Below are positions 35,820 through 46,528 of a stretch of 64,000 nucleotides of DNA, in pieces. The stretch lies in assembly GCA_002928965.1 (NCBI GenBank), contig PERU01000016.1, positions 1 to 64,000 on the forward strand. The letters run 5' to 3'. Each line of letters starts with the position of its first letter. Position 1 is the first letter of the stretch. The position numbers and the translations under genes are program-made. The notes beneath the pieces are model-generated. The model made no database searches. It was not told where the DNA came from and worked only from the letters and a program-made list of their open reading frames with translations. This DNA is from Methylomonas sp. (GTDB taxonomy: Bacteria > Pseudomonadota > Gammaproteobacteria > Methylococcales > Methylomonadaceae).

Positions 35820-36277
35820 ATTATCTGGATATACAAATTGCTACCACTGCCAGTGATTGTCCCAGTGAGCAGCAGTTTCAACGTTGGATAGACACGGTTT
35901 TGAGCGATGCGGCTCAGGACTCGGAAGTGGTGATTCGCTTGGTAGACCTAATCGAAAGTACTGAACTCAATCAACGATATAGACACAAAATCGGCCCGAC
36001 CAATATACTCAGTTTCCCTTTTGAAGCACCTGATGGCATTGAGATGGATTTACTGGGTGATCTGGTGATCTGTGCACCGCTGATTGCTGAAGAAGCCCTG
36101 CAGCAACAAAAAGTCCTTGAACATCACTGGGCGCATATTACGATACACGGTATATTGCATTTACTGGGCTATGACCATATTGAGGATGCTGAAGCCGAAG
36201 AGATGGAAGCCCTGGAAATTAAGTTTTTGAACATGTTGAATATAGCTAACCCCTATCAGGAAGTGAGTGCGCAATGA
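35816..36277 (+). CDS. ybeY: Endoribonuclease YbeY
   Basis: Zinc-dependent endoribonuclease that matures 16S rRNA and removes defective ribosomes. The 153-residue protein has the three-histidine zinc motif HITIHGILHLLGYDH near 108-122 and the NILSFPFE segment near 62. It sits between ybeZ and ybeX with 4-bp overlaps on both sides, the conserved arrangement. Confidence 0.96.
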   Translation: MNYLDIQIATTASDCPSEQQFQRWIDTVLSDAAQDSEVVIRLVDLIESTELNQRYRHKIGPTNILSFPFEAPDGIEMDLLGDLVICAPLIAEEALQQQKVLEHHWAHITIHGILHLLGYDHIEDAEAEEMEALEIKFLNMLNIANPYQEVSAQ

Positions 36278-37116
36278 GCGACGGTAATCCCCCGAGTAGT
36301 CAGTCCCATCAGAAAAGTTTGCTGGAACGTATCAGCCATTTTCTGACTGGGGAGCCACAAGACCAGGAAGATTTACTGGAAATTCTCAGAGAATCCGAAG
36401 AAAAGCACCTGCTGGATTCTGATTCTCTGGCCATGATAGAAGGCGTGATGCAGGTGTCCGAAATGCGGGTCAGAGACATCATGATCCCACGTTCGCAAAT
36501 GGTGGTTGTCAATCGGGATGCCGAACTGGAAACCATATTTCCATTAGTGATCGAATTTGCCCATTCGCGTTTCCCCGTCATTGAAGAAGACCGCAGCAAA
36601 GTGGTCGGTGTTTTGTTGGTGAAGGATTTACTGGCTCACACCCTGCAACAAAACAAATCCCTGAAGGTTGAAGACATCATGCGGCCTATGAGCGTGGTGC
36701 CGGAAAGCAAGCGGCTGAATGTCTTGCTGAAAGAGTTTCGCACAGAGCGTAACCATATGGCGATTGTGGTTGACGAATACGGCAATTCTGCCGGTTTGGT
36801 GACCATAGAAGATGTACTGGAACAAATCGTGGGTGCGATTGAAGATGAGCACGATGAAGACGAAACCCAGGACTATATATCGCAACGTAGTGAACGCGAA
36901 TTTATTGTCAGCGCATTGACACCAATTGCCGATTTTAATGAATATTTCTCAGCCGATCTTGAGGATGGCGAATGCGATACTGTAGGTGGCTTGATTCTGC
37001 AGCGTTTGGAACATTTCCCTAAAAAAGGTGAAAAAGTCGATATTGATGATTTTATATTTGAAGTGTTGCGAGCGGATAACCGGCGAGTGCATTTACTAAG
37101 GCTTAGGCTCAAGTAG
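36274..37116 (+). CDS. ybeX: CorC/HlyC-type CBS-domain protein (YbeX)
   Basis: A 280-residue cytoplasmic CBS-pair protein linked to magnesium/cobalt efflux and ribosome upkeep. Two CBS domains span about 65-185 (VRDIMIPRSQMVVV and VVDEYGNSAGLVTIEDVLEQIVG), followed by a CorC_HlyC domain (about 195-280) with DTVGGLILQRLEHFPKKGE. In E. coli the next gene is lnt; here a terminator and an opposite-strand gene follow, so lnt is elsewhere. Confidence 0.93.
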   Translation: MSDGNPPSSQSHQKSLLERISHFLTGEPQDQEDLLEILRESEEKHLLDSDSLAMIEGVMQVSEMRVRDIMIPRSQMVVVNRDAELETIFPLVIEFAHSRFPVIEEDRSKVVGVLLVKDLLAHTLQQNKSLKVEDIMRPMSVVPESKRLNVLLKEFRTERNHMAIVVDEYGNSAGLVTIEDVLEQIVGAIEDEHDEDETQDYISQRSEREFIVSALTPIADFNEYFSADLEDGECDTVGGLILQRLEHFPKKGEKVDIDDFIFEVLRADNRRVHLLRLRLK

Positions 37117-37134
37117 ATTTGTTGATGGGCATTT

Positions 37135-37162
37135 AAAAACACCGGTGATGACCGGTGTTTTT
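37135..37162. terminator. Bidirectional rho-independent terminator
   Basis: A perfect 12-bp stem, AAAAACACCGGT with ACCGGTGTTTTT, around the loop GATG. Runs of A and T on both sides let it end ybeX from the left and the secretin-like gene from the right. Confidence 0.93.
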
Positions 37163-37182
37163 GTTTGCAGACAAGTCAAACC

Positions 37183-38010
37183 TTAGTCGGCAAGATCAAT
37201 CTTGATTAAGGTGTAGGTGTCTTGATTGCGGGTTGAGTGATTTAAACCACTAAAACCATGGCGTTCCGATTGCTGGGTTTGTATTGTGCCGCCAAGTTGC
37301 ACCCATTCGCCCAAGCGAGCACGTATAGTCGATTGAATGGACTGGGTTTCAATACTGGCACGATTCAGAAAGCGATCAGACCAGGGGGCAATGTCGATAA
37401 TGACGTCCTGGTTGCCGATCAGTCTTGGAATGGCTGCAAAACCACTGCCAGCTTGCTGCATGTGCGGACTGGATGCAACACCCGGGTAGCCATAGCCAAA
37501 GTCGTAAACCGTCACGTTCTCTATGGGTCTGGTGGTGCTTGCCTGAATATGGGCAGGTTGACCTTCCAGGGTGCGTAGTTGTTGCATGCTGCGATGATTG
37601 TCACTGTCTCGGGTATTTCCGGTCATGCCTTGCATGCGGATCGCTTGGCTGGAAGCCTGAATGGCAACTTCTGCATTGAGCTGTTCGGCGCTTTTAATGC
37701 TGTTGTTTAAAACAGAGATGATCAGATTATGTTGGCGGCTATCCAGTTGTTGAATCAGTCCGCGTATGGTTTCCAAGCGTTCAGGCCGACTTTTGAGAAT
37801 TAAATCGAAGCCGTTACCGGTTAAAGCTTCACCGGGTTCCAATAGGGGTGTTAATAGACCTTGGACTTCTCCAGCGGATCGATTTTGTAAGCGAATCACT
37901 TCAATCAGACTGTCTTCGGCAAATACGCATTGCTGGAAGAGCAGCGCACAAACCCAACTTGAAAGAAGCCGTCTGGGGGCTTTCCGTAGTGGCTGATCTG
38001 CATGAGGCAT
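37183..38010 (-). CDS. Short periplasmic protein with secretin N-domain
   Basis: A 275-residue exported protein. The signal peptide is about 1-30 (SSWVCALLFQQCVFA). Residues about 32-110 resemble secretin N-domains: an EVIRLQNRSAGEVQGLLTPLL motif and a GFDLILKSRPERLETIRGLIQQLDSRQ segment. The C-terminal part (FAAIPRLIGNQDVIIDIAP and RARLGEWVQLGG) looks like the start of a secretin barrel but the rest is absent, so it should not form a full pore. The start at 38010 is chosen because the extended frame runs back into glgA. No secretion operon is nearby. Function is unknown. Confidence 0.7.
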   Translation of the reverse strand: MPHADQPLRKAPRRLLSSWVCALLFQQCVFAEDSLIEVIRLQNRSAGEVQGLLTPLLEPGEALTGNGFDLILKSRPERLETIRGLIQQLDSRQHNLIISVLNNSIKSAEQLNAEVAIQASSQAIRMQGMTGNTRDSDNHRSMQQLRTLEGQPAHIQASTTRPIENVTVYDFGYGYPGVASSPHMQQAGSGFAAIPRLIGNQDVIIDIAPWSDRFLNRASIETQSIQSTIRARLGEWVQLGGTIQTQQSERHGFSGLNHSTRNQDTYTLIKIDLAD

Positions 38011-38041
38011 TAAGCAGATCAGCCCTTTCGAAATAGCGCGT

Positions 38042-39475
38042 TTAGATGGCACGATAAAGTGCCAAATATTGATTCGCACTGTTTTCCCAGGAGAAATCCT
38101 TGCCCATGGCATTGCGTTGTAATTTTTGCCAGAGTGGTCGATTGGCATGCAAAACCAGTGCGCGTTTGATGGTTTCCATCAGTGCTCCTGGAACCGCTTC
38201 AGAAAACACAAAGCCGCTGGCCGTGCCGTCCTGAATGGTGTCGGGCAATGCGTCAACCACGGTATCGGCCAGACCACCGGTTTTACGCACAATGGGTAGG
38301 GTCCCATAACGCTGGCTGTACATTTGATTTAAGCCACAAGGTTCAAAACGCGATGGCATTAAAAACATGTCAGCACCGGCTTCAATTTGATGCGCTAAAT
38401 TTTCATCATAGCCAATGGTTATGGAGAATTTATCCGGATATAAACGGGCGAAATCCTGCAAACGTACCTGGATACTGGTATCACCACTGCCCAATAGTGC
38501 GAACTGCAGCGGCATCTTGGCCATTTCTTTCAAACAATTCAGTACCAAATCGATGCCTTTCTGATCAACCAGTCGGCCAATCAAACCAAATAATGGTAGA
38601 TCAGCTGAAACGGGCAACCCCAGTCTGGCTTGCAAGGCTGTTTTGTTGAGAACCTTTTTGTTGAGCGTCCGCACGGTATAGGTTTGAGCGATTTTTTGGT
38701 CGGATTCCGGATTCCAGACCGTCAAATCGATGCCATTGATAATCCCGGACAAGGTGTGCTGACGATGTGCCAATAAACCTTCCAGTCCATAACCGAACTC
38801 CGGCGTCTGAATTTCTTGTGCATAAGTAGGACTGACCGTGGTAATCCAGTCGGAAAAACTCAAGCCACCTTTAATAAACGACAACATGCCGTGATATTCC
38901 AGACCATCAGGATGCCAAAGCTGGCCCGGTAAATTCAGTTGGGTATAGGCGCTGCTGGGAAAAACACCTTGGTAAGCCATGTTGTGGATGGTAAATACTG
39001 TAGCGGGTCTGTTTTCTTCCAAGGATAGCAAAGCAGGTACCAAGCCGGTTTGCCAGTCGTTGCAATGCACCACATCAGGCTTCCAATCCAGATATGCTCT
39101 GTTCATGGCCACTTCAGTCACAATGCGACAGAACAGTGCAAAACGATCACCGATATCCGGCCAGGGATTGCCACTCTCATCGTTGTAAGGATTGCCCGGC
39201 TGATTGAATAGCGCTGGAAAATCGACCAGCCAGACAATCACCTCGCTATCCGGTAAATGGGTTTCCAGTAAATTGACATCCGCGTTGTTGACTCTGACCG
39301 TACACAGATAGCGCCCAGGCTCACAGTTCTTGATGGACTGGTAATTAGGCATAATGATGCGCACATCCTGGCCCAAACTGGTCAAGGCAATCGGTAAACT
39401 GCCGGCGACATCTGCGAGGCCGCCGGTTTTGATTAAGGGATGCGTTTCGCTGCTAGCGAATAGAATTTTTTTCAT
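38042..39475 (-). CDS. glgA: Glycogen synthase
   Basis: Adds glucose from ADP-glucose to growing alpha-1,4-glucan. The 477-residue GT5 enzyme has the ADP-glucose motif KTGGLADVAGSLP near residue 16, a HNDWQTGL-type block (HCNDWQTGLVP) near 140, and a C-terminal catalytic ESRFEPCGL-type motif (PSRFEPCGLNQMYSQRYGTLPIVRKTGGL) near 380. Length is standard. It is downstream of glgB on the minus strand with 129 bases between, inside a complete glycogen cluster. Confidence 0.95.
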   Translation of the reverse strand: MKKILFASSETHPLIKTGGLADVAGSLPIALTSLGQDVRIIMPNYQSIKNCEPGRYLCTVRVNNADVNLLETHLPDSEVIVWLVDFPALFNQPGNPYNDESGNPWPDIGDRFALFCRIVTEVAMNRAYLDWKPDVVHCNDWQTGLVPALLSLEENRPATVFTIHNMAYQGVFPSSAYTQLNLPGQLWHPDGLEYHGMLSFIKGGLSFSDWITTVSPTYAQEIQTPEFGYGLEGLLAHRQHTLSGIINGIDLTVWNPESDQKIAQTYTVRTLNKKVLNKTALQARLGLPVSADLPLFGLIGRLVDQKGIDLVLNCLKEMAKMPLQFALLGSGDTSIQVRLQDFARLYPDKFSITIGYDENLAHQIEAGADMFLMPSRFEPCGLNQMYSQRYGTLPIVRKTGGLADTVVDALPDTIQDGTASGFVFSEAVPGALMETIKRALVLHANRPLWQKLQRNAMGKDFSWENSANQYLALYRAI

Positions 39476-39604
39476 AGTAAAAACAGATCATTGCTTGACA
39501 AATTTTCAGCGGATTAAGCCAAATCCATAAGGCAGCGGTTAGCATCATTCAAGATGCACACTGCCCGTTTTCGGTTTCATTGACTCTTTTTAAATTTATC
39601 CCGG

Positions 39605-41785
39605 TTACAATTTCAGAATAATGCCAGCCAAGGGCGGTAGGGTCACAGTAATGGAATGCCCCATATTCATCCAGGGCTGTGGCTCGGAATGGACGTGGCC
39701 ATTACCAAGGTTGCTGCCATCGTAATACTCAGAGTCAGAATTGAAAATTTCATGATAAACACCTTCCCTCGGTACGCCAATCCGATAGTTTTCGCGGGGT
39801 ACCGGCGTGAAGTTCAAAATGACAATCAAATCCTCGTTGGCTGATTTACGGCGATAACTGATGATGGATTGCTGGTAATCGTGGCAATCTATCCATTCGA
39901 AGCCTTGATGATCGAAATCGTACTGATAAAGCGCAGAATGATTTTGATAAAGGTGATTCAAATCTTTCACCAGCGTTTGCACACCGCGGTGATGCGCATA
40001 GTCAAGCACGTACCAGTCCAGGTCCCGATTGACACTCCATTCAGTGCCCTGGGCAAATTCACAGCCCATGAACAACAGTTTTTTGCCAGGATAGGTGAAC
40101 ATCAGCGTGTATAACAAGCGCAGATTGGCAAAGCGTTGCCACTCGTCGCCGGGCATTTTGTTTAGCAGAGACCCTTTGCCATGGACCACTTCATCGTGCG
40201 AAAACGGAAGTACGAAATTTTCGGTGAACGCATACAACAAGCCAAACGTTAAAGAATCATGGTGGTAGGAGCGGTGTACGGGTTGTTCCTGCATGTAATG
40301 CAGGATGTCGTGCATCCAGCCCATGTTCCATTTCATCGAAAAGCCCAGGCCGCCGGTCCAGGTAGGGCGGGTGACTTGCGGCCAGGAGGTTGATTCCTCA
40401 GCCATGATGACGGTGCCTGGGTGTTGTTCATGGGTAACGGCGTTCATTTGTCTTAAAAAATCAATAGCTTCCAGATTTTCATTGCCGCCATACATATTGG
40501 GTATCCAGTCATTGGCTTCGCGCGAATAATCCAGATATAGCATGGAAGCCACTGCATCTACACGCAGACCGTCCAGGTGAAATTCTTCCAGCCAGAAAAA
40601 AGCGCTGGAGAGCAGGAAGTTTTTGACTTCATTCCGGCTGTAATTGTAAATCAGAGTGCCCCAGTCCCGGTGTTCGCCTTTGCGCGGGTCTTCATGCTCA
40701 TATAATGGGGTGCCGTCGAAACGGCCCAGGGCAAAGCTGTCTTTGGGGAAATGGGCGGGTACCCAGTCCAGGATCACCCCAATATCATTTTGATGGCAGT
40801 AATCGACGAAATAACGAAAATCATCCGGCGTGCCGTGGCGACTGGTAGGGGCAAAATAACCCGTGGTTTGATAGCCCCAGGATAAGTCCAGCGGGTGTTC
40901 AGTAATCGGCAATAACTCGATATGGGTAAAGCCCAGGGTTTTGACGTAATTAACCAGTTTGTTGGCCAATTCGCGGTAGTTCAGGAAGTTTCCACGGCTG
41001 TCACGTTGCCACGAGCCGAGATGTACCTCGTAAATTGACATGGGTTGGTGTAACCAGTCATGGCTTGGACGTTTTTCCATCCATTCAGTATCTTGCCAAC
41101 TATAAGCATCTTCCTGAACGATAATGGCGGCAGTTTGCGGACGGAATTCAAATTGTTGGCCATAGGGGTCGGTTTTAACCAGAACCTGACCGGTATGATG
41201 GTTACGAATTTCAAATTTATACAGACAACCTACGTCCAGTCCGGGTACAAACAATTCCCAAATGCCACAACCGCCCAGGTTGCGCATCGGATGGCTACGA
41301 CCATCCCAGCGGTTGAAATCCCCGATGATGCTGACGCGCTCGGCATTGGGTGCCCAAACCGAGAAATAAACCCCTTCCACACCATCCATCGTGTGCAGAT
41401 GACCACCCAGTTTTTGGTAAATATGCCAATGACGGCCTTCACCAAATAAATGTTGATCAAATTCGGATAGTACAGGTCCAAACGTGTAAGGATCTTGATC
41501 GCAATGATTGTGACCGTCTTTGTCGGTCCAGAAAAGTTCATAATGGTCAGCGATCTCGATAGTGGCAGGCGGGTAATATTCAAACAGGTCCGACCCGGGG
41601 ATGCGCTGCATTGCAGGACCTTTTTCACCAATACTGACGGTTTCCGCATACGGTAAGAAAGCACGAATCACGCTTTTTCCATTAACGGTGTGACGCCCTA
41701 AAACCGAAAAAGGATCATGATGCTTGGCTTCGATAATTCTAATCAAGTCAGAATCAAGCGGGGTTGGTTGGCTTGGTTTGGTCAT
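39605..41785 (-). CDS. glgB: 1,4-alpha-glucan branching enzyme
   Basis: Cuts and re-attaches glucan chains as alpha-1,6 branches. The 726-residue GH13 protein has two N-terminal carbohydrate-binding domains (about 20-225) including the [19 protein letters not shown] segment, then a TIM barrel with nucleophile in [13 protein letters not shown] near 400, acid/base in VIMAEEST near 455, and the third acidic residue in [10 protein letters not shown] near 520. It is divergent from glgC across 219 bases. Confidence 0.97.
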   Translation of the reverse strand: MTKPSQPTPLDSDLIRIIEAKHHDPFSVLGRHTVNGKSVIRAFLPYAETVSIGEKGPAMQRIPGSDLFEYYPPATIEIADHYELFWTDKDGHNHCDQDPYTFGPVLSEFDQHLFGEGRHWHIYQKLGGHLHTMDGVEGVYFSVWAPNAERVSIIGDFNRWDGRSHPMRNLGGCGIWELFVPGLDVGCLYKFEIRNHHTGQVLVKTDPYGQQFEFRPQTAAIIVQEDAYSWQDTEWMEKRPSHDWLHQPMSIYEVHLGSWQRDSRGNFLNYRELANKLVNYVKTLGFTHIELLPITEHPLDLSWGYQTTGYFAPTSRHGTPDDFRYFVDYCHQNDIGVILDWVPAHFPKDSFALGRFDGTPLYEHEDPRKGEHRDWGTLIYNYSRNEVKNFLLSSAFFWLEEFHLDGLRVDAVASMLYLDYSREANDWIPNMYGGNENLEAIDFLRQMNAVTHEQHPGTVIMAEESTSWPQVTRPTWTGGLGFSMKWNMGWMHDILHYMQEQPVHRSYHHDSLTFGLLYAFTENFVLPFSHDEVVHGKGSLLNKMPGDEWQRFANLRLLYTLMFTYPGKKLLFMGCEFAQGTEWSVNRDLDWYVLDYAHHRGVQTLVKDLNHLYQNHSALYQYDFDHQGFEWIDCHDYQQSIISYRRKSANEDLIVILNFTPVPRENYRIGVPREGVYHEIFNSDSEYYDGSNLGNGHVHSEPQPWMNMGHSITVTLPPLAGIILKL

Positions 41786-42004
41786 TTTGCAATGCCTCAG
41801 TTATAGTTAAGTACGTTTTAAACGGGGATAGCAATCTTAATGGATGATGGGATTACAACATTAGAACGCTTTGGGTTTTTACTTTTTGGTCAAGAGTAAC
41901 GATAATGGGCCTGCGCGGCAAGTGGAAGTAAAAACAAATCTGCCGAAATCTGTTTGCCAGTTGAGTTTCGGCAGTAAAAATCGTTTATTTTGGAGAAAAA
42001 AATA

Positions 42005-43285
42005 ATGTCAGTCGTCAATACACAGCAATCGCAGAGACGGATTAACGAATTAACCCGCAATACTATCGCCTTGATTCTGGCTGGTGGTCGCGGTTCCAGA
42101 CTCAAGCAAATGACCGACTGGCGTGCCAAGCCCGCCGTGCCGTTTGGCGGCAAGTTTCGTATTATCGATTTTCCATTGTCCAACTGTATCAATTCCGATA
42201 TTCGCAAGATCGGCATCCTGACGCAATACAAGGCGGATTCGCTGATTCGACACATTCAGCAAGGCTGGGGATTTTTGCGGGGCGAGTTTGGCGAATACGT
42301 CGATTTAATGCCTGCCCAGCAGCGTCATGACGAGCATTCCTGGTACCAAGGTACAGCTGATGCGGTTTTTCAAAATATCGACATCTTGCGGGCTCGTAAT
42401 CCTGAATTTGTATTGGTGCTGGCGGGCGACCATATTTACAAAATGGATTATGCGGCCATGCTGGCTGATCATGTGGCCAATAAAGCCGATCTGACCATTG
42501 GCTGTATTGAAGTGCCTTTGGAAGACGCTAAGGCGTTTGGTGTGATGGACGTGGATGATAATCGTCGTGTCAGGGCATTTGTGGAAAAACCGGAAAATCC
42601 ACCTTTGATGCCGGGTCGCGAAAATACCGCTTTGGCTTCAATGGGGATTTATGTTTTCAATGCCGGCTTTTTGTTTGAACAACTGATCAAAGATGCTGAC
42701 ACCAAAGACTCCAGTCGCGATTTTGGTAAGGACATTATTCCGGCAGTCATTGACAAGTACCGTGTCAATGCCTATCCATTTCTGGACTTACAAAGCGGTC
42801 AGCAAAGCTACTGGCGCGATGTGGGGACCATTGATGCTTACTGGGCTGCCAATATGGAGTTGATCGGGGTTAAGCCTGACTTGAATCTGTATGACAACAC
42901 TTGGCCGATTTGGACGCATCAGGCGCAAACACCGCCGGCCAAATTTGTGTTTGATGATGACGATAGGCGTGGGCAGGCTATCGATTCGATGGTCTCGGGT
43001 GGTTGCGTGATTTCAGGTGCGACGGTGCGGCACTCGTTGTTGTTTTCCCAAGTCAGGGTGAATTCTTATAGCGAAGTCAAAGATTCGGTGATTTTGCCTG
43101 AGGTAAATATCGCCCGTCATTGTCGAATCACCAAAGCCATTATCGAAAAAGCCTGTCAAGTACCGGAAGGTACAGTGATCGGTGAGGACAGAGCTGAGGA
43201 TGAAAAACGGTTTGAAGTCAGTGAAGGAGGCGTAGTGCTCGTGACAGCAGAAATGCTGGGACAAAGACGGCATTATGTCAGATAA
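42005..43285 (+). CDS. glgC: Glucose-1-phosphate adenylyltransferase
   Basis: Makes ADP-glucose from glucose 1-phosphate and ATP, the regulated step of glycogen synthesis. The 426-residue enzyme has the nucleotide motif [15 protein letters not shown] near 24, the pyrophosphate lysine in [15 protein letters not shown] near 42, and a C-terminal left-handed beta helix. The start at 42005 follows a GGAG site 13 bases upstream; an earlier in-frame TTG at 41990 is less likely. It overlaps the GH57 gene by 11 bp. Allosteric control by fructose 1,6-bisphosphate or similar is typical. Confidence 0.96.
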   Translation: MSVVNTQQSQRRINELTRNTIALILAGGRGSRLKQMTDWRAKPAVPFGGKFRIIDFPLSNCINSDIRKIGILTQYKADSLIRHIQQGWGFLRGEFGEYVDLMPAQQRHDEHSWYQGTADAVFQNIDILRARNPEFVLVLAGDHIYKMDYAAMLADHVANKADLTIGCIEVPLEDAKAFGVMDVDDNRRVRAFVEKPENPPLMPGRENTALASMGIYVFNAGFLFEQLIKDADTKDSSRDFGKDIIPAVIDKYRVNAYPFLDLQSGQQSYWRDVGTIDAYWAANMELIGVKPDLNLYDNTWPIWTHQAQTPPAKFVFDDDDRRGQAIDSMVSGGCVISGATVRHSLLFSQVRVNSYSEVKDSVILPEVNIARHCRITKAIIEKACQVPEGTVIGEDRAEDEKRFEVSEGGVVLVTAEMLGQRRHYVR

Positions 43286-44963
43286 ACCCTTGCGGTTGGT
43301 GCTGTGTTGGCACATGCACCAACCCGAGTACAGGGACTTGGAGACAGGTGAGTTCAAGTTGCCTTGGACTTACCTGCATGTGATTAAAGATTATGTCGAT
43401 ATGGTGGCGCATCTGGAAGCTGTTCCGGATGCCAAGGCAGTGGTCAATTTTGCGCCTATTCTGTTGGAACAAATCGAAGATTATTCCAATCAAGTCAACA
43501 GTTTTCTGCGTGACAGAGTTCTAATCAAGGATCCACTGTTGGCAGCGTTGGTGGAACCCTGCCTTCCCGCCAATACCGAATATCGATTGAAGCTGTTGCA
43601 TGATTGCCGAAAGGCCAATCGTGAACGGCAGATTCATCGCTATCCGCTGTTTCGTAAACTCACCGAAATGGCCGAATGGATCCAGGAGCACCCTGATGCG
43701 GTCAATTATCTCAACGACCAATTTATAGTTGATGTGTTGGTTTGGTACCATCTGGCCTGGATGGGCGAAACCGTCAAATTGACTGATGCGCGAGTCCAGC
43801 GACTGATTGAACAGGGCAGTCAGTTTTCATGCGATGACAGGATTGAATTGCTGGAGATTATTCGTGACTTACTCTCCAAAGTACTTCACCGTTATAAAGC
43901 CTTGGCCATCAAGGGTCGAATTGAATTGTCAGTCACTCCTTATGCGCATCCTATTATGCCGTTGATGCTAAATATGCAGAGTGCTTCAGAAGCCATGCCT
44001 GATGTGAAATTACCTGAATTGGAGCATTATCCTGGCGGTGAGGAGCGGGTGAAATGGCAGCTACAGAAAGGGCTGGAGACCTTCAGGCATTTTTTCGGTT
44101 TCGAACCCGAGGGGTGCTGGCCTTCTGAAGGTAGTGTGAGCGACGCCACCTTGAAAGTATTATCAGATTTTGGTTTCAAGTGGGCGGCCAGTGGTGGCAA
44201 TGTGTTGCATAACAGTCTGCATGCTGCCGATATGGCAACCAATGAATCGGTTTATTTTCCTTTTCTATTGCAGTCAACTGAGATTGCCTGTTTCTTTCGC
44301 GACGACGGCTTGTCAGATTTGATCGGCTTTGAATATTCCAAGTGGCATGCTGACGATGCGGTAGCTGATTTGATAAAGCACTTGGAAAATATTGCAGATT
44401 TTTCCAAAACCCAGTCTGTTGTATCGATTATCATGGATGGTGAAAATGCATGGGAATATTTTCCTGAAAATGGCTATCATTTTCTGCGTGCTTTATATCA
44501 GCGTCTGGCTGAGCATCCCGATATCGAGTTAACGACTTTTTCTGAATGCTTGAAGCAAAATGTATCGATAAAGCCTTTGCCAACCTTGGTGGCAGGTAGC
44601 TGGGTCTACGGTACATTCTCAACCTGGATCGGTGATGTTGATAAAAATTATGGCTGGGATATGCTGGGTGATGTTAAAAAAGCCTTTGATAGATCTGTCG
44701 AATCTGGCAGGCTCTCAGAAGCAGTTTTGGCAATCGCAGAGAAACAACTGGCGGTTTGCGAAGGTTCTGATTGGTTTTGGTGGTTTGGAGACTACAACCC
44801 CGGCGAAGCTGTCAGTGATTTTGAACAACAATATCGACTGAATCTGACCAATCTGTATCGGTTGTTAGGTGAAGACCCGCCAGCGTATCTGGCGTTGTCT
44901 TTCACGCAAGGTAGTGGTGCCCCTGCAATGGGCGGTGCCATGAGGCGTGGTAATATAATTTAA
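43275..44963 (+). CDS. Glycoside hydrolase family 57 enzyme
   Basis: A 562-residue GH57 alpha-glucan-acting enzyme, either amylase or glucanotransferase. GH57 retains configuration using a glutamate nucleophile, seen in [12 protein letters not shown] near residue 277, and an aspartate acid/base in [13 protein letters not shown] near 387. The N-terminal [12 protein letters not shown] is the usual GH57 opening. No signal peptide, so it works on stored glycogen inside the cell. Its 11-bp overlap with glgC and 8 bases to malQ show a single operon; the position suggests glycogen trimming or remodelling. Confidence 0.9.
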   Translation: MSDKPLRLVLCWHMHQPEYRDLETGEFKLPWTYLHVIKDYVDMVAHLEAVPDAKAVVNFAPILLEQIEDYSNQVNSFLRDRVLIKDPLLAALVEPCLPANTEYRLKLLHDCRKANRERQIHRYPLFRKLTEMAEWIQEHPDAVNYLNDQFIVDVLVWYHLAWMGETVKLTDARVQRLIEQGSQFSCDDRIELLEIIRDLLSKVLHRYKALAIKGRIELSVTPYAHPIMPLMLNMQSASEAMPDVKLPELEHYPGGEERVKWQLQKGLETFRHFFGFEPEGCWPSEGSVSDATLKVLSDFGFKWAASGGNVLHNSLHAADMATNESVYFPFLLQSTEIACFFRDDGLSDLIGFEYSKWHADDAVADLIKHLENIADFSKTQSVVSIIMDGENAWEYFPENGYHFLRALYQRLAEHPDIELTTFSECLKQNVSIKPLPTLVAGSWVYGTFSTWIGDVDKNYGWDMLGDVKKAFDRSVESGRLSEAVLAIAEKQLAVCEGSDWFWWFGDYNPGEAVSDFEQQYRLNLTNLYRLLGEDPPAYLALSFTQGSGAPAMGGAMRRGNII

Positions 44964-44971
44964 AACAAATA

Positions 44972-46459
44972 ATGGAACGTATGAGTGCTCTCTTAAATAA
45001 ACGCCGTGCCGGGGTATTGCTGCATATAAGCTCGTTACCCGGTAGAGGTGAATGCGGTGATATGGGCAAAGAGGCATTTAATTTCATCAATTTTTTGCAC
45101 GATGTGGGCGTCACGGTTTGGCAGACGTTGCCTTTGGGCATGCCGCATGGCGATGGATCGCCTTACCAGTGTCTTTCTGCACATGCGGGCAATCCTGCTT
45201 TTATCAGTATCGATTGGCTTGATGAAAAGGGCTGGTTGCCTTCCGCGGAAAATTGTACGGAATGTCATGGTGGTCATGCGTTTTTAAAGAGTTGTCTGAT
45301 TGGCAAAGCCTTTTATGGATTCCAATCAAAAGCGGCTAAAGTTGATCAGCAAGATTTCAAAGCCTTTTGTAAAGACAAAGCAGATTGGCTGGATGACTTT
45401 GCCTTGTTTATTGCTTTGCGGAATGTGTTTGGGCATAAATGCTGGAATCAATGGCCGGAGGCTTTGAAACAAAGGCGACCGCAAGCCCTCAGAGAATCGC
45501 GGGAGCTATTGAAGTCGGCGATTGACTCCATCAAGTTTGAGCAATACGTTTTCTTCAGGCAGTGGCATGAATTAAAAAGTTATGCCAGTCAAAAGGGTAT
45601 TTTATTATTTGGTGATATTCCTATTTTTGTGTCTTATGACAGTGCCGATGTATGGGCTAATCGAGAGGTTTTTAAACTAAATAAAGATGGCGATATGGAT
45701 GTTGTTGCAGGTGTGCCACCGGACTACTTTTCTGAATATGGTCAGCGCTGGGGTAACCCTCACTACGATTGGACGTACTTGCGGAAAAGTGATTATCGTT
45801 GGTGGGTTGATCGGATAAAAAGTCAGAATGACATGTTCGATATTCTTAGGATCGACCATTTCCGTGGCTTGGAGGCGGCATGGGAGATTCCTGCCAGCGA
45901 AGACACTGCCATCAATGGTCAATGGGTTAAAGCACCGGGGGCGGAACTTCTAAAGGCCATACAGAATGATTTTCCTGCTTTGGCATTAATTGCTGAAGAT
46001 TTAGGCATTATTACTGATGAAGTCGAAGCGCTTAGAGATGACTTTAACCTGCCGGGGATGAAAATTTTGCAGTTCGCGTTTGATGGTCATTCGGACAATC
46101 CGTATTTACCGATGAACTTTGACCATAATAGCGTCGCTTATACCGGGACTCATGATAATGACACCACTCTAGGCTGGTTTGAAGGCTTAAATGATGCTGA
46201 TAAACAGCGGGTATATGATTATCTGGGCTGGTCTGCCTTACCCATGCCTGATGCACTGATACACGCGACTTTAGCTTCCCCAGCTAATTTGGCGGTGATT
46301 CCTATGCAGGATATTCTGCGCTTGGGTTCAGCGTATAGGATGAATACACCGGGTACCACAGAAGGTAATTGGCGCTGGCGTTTTGATTGGTCGCAATTGT
46401 CCGAAGAAAACGCAGGTCGATTTGCCCACTTCGTTGGGTTGTTCGGTAGGCACAGCTAA
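44972..46459 (+). CDS. malQ: 4-alpha-glucanotransferase
   Basis: Moves maltosyl units between glucans, recycling short chains during glycogen turnover. The 495-residue GH77 enzyme has RRAGVLLHISSLPG at its start, WQTLPLGMPHGDGSPYQ near 50, nucleophile D in LRIDHFRG near 292, acid/base E in LIAEDLG near 336, and D in GTHDNDTT near 388. A start at 44981 is also possible. It ends the glgC operon. Confidence 0.96.
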   Translation: MERMSALLNKRRAGVLLHISSLPGRGECGDMGKEAFNFINFLHDVGVTVWQTLPLGMPHGDGSPYQCLSAHAGNPAFISIDWLDEKGWLPSAENCTECHGGHAFLKSCLIGKAFYGFQSKAAKVDQQDFKAFCKDKADWLDDFALFIALRNVFGHKCWNQWPEALKQRRPQALRESRELLKSAIDSIKFEQYVFFRQWHELKSYASQKGILLFGDIPIFVSYDSADVWANREVFKLNKDGDMDVVAGVPPDYFSEYGQRWGNPHYDWTYLRKSDYRWWVDRIKSQNDMFDILRIDHFRGLEAAWEIPASEDTAINGQWVKAPGAELLKAIQNDFPALALIAEDLGIITDEVEALRDDFNLPGMKILQFAFDGHSDNPYLPMNFDHNSVAYTGTHDNDTTLGWFEGLNDADKQRVYDYLGWSALPMPDALIHATLASPANLAVIPMQDILRLGSAYRMNTPGTTEGNWRWRFDWSQLSEENAGRFAHFVGLFGRHS

Positions 46460-46528
46460 TTAGCCAAATATAAAGGTGTTGCTTAAACATCTTTAATCAG
46501 GTGAACCTTTTACCGCCTCATAGCGCCT

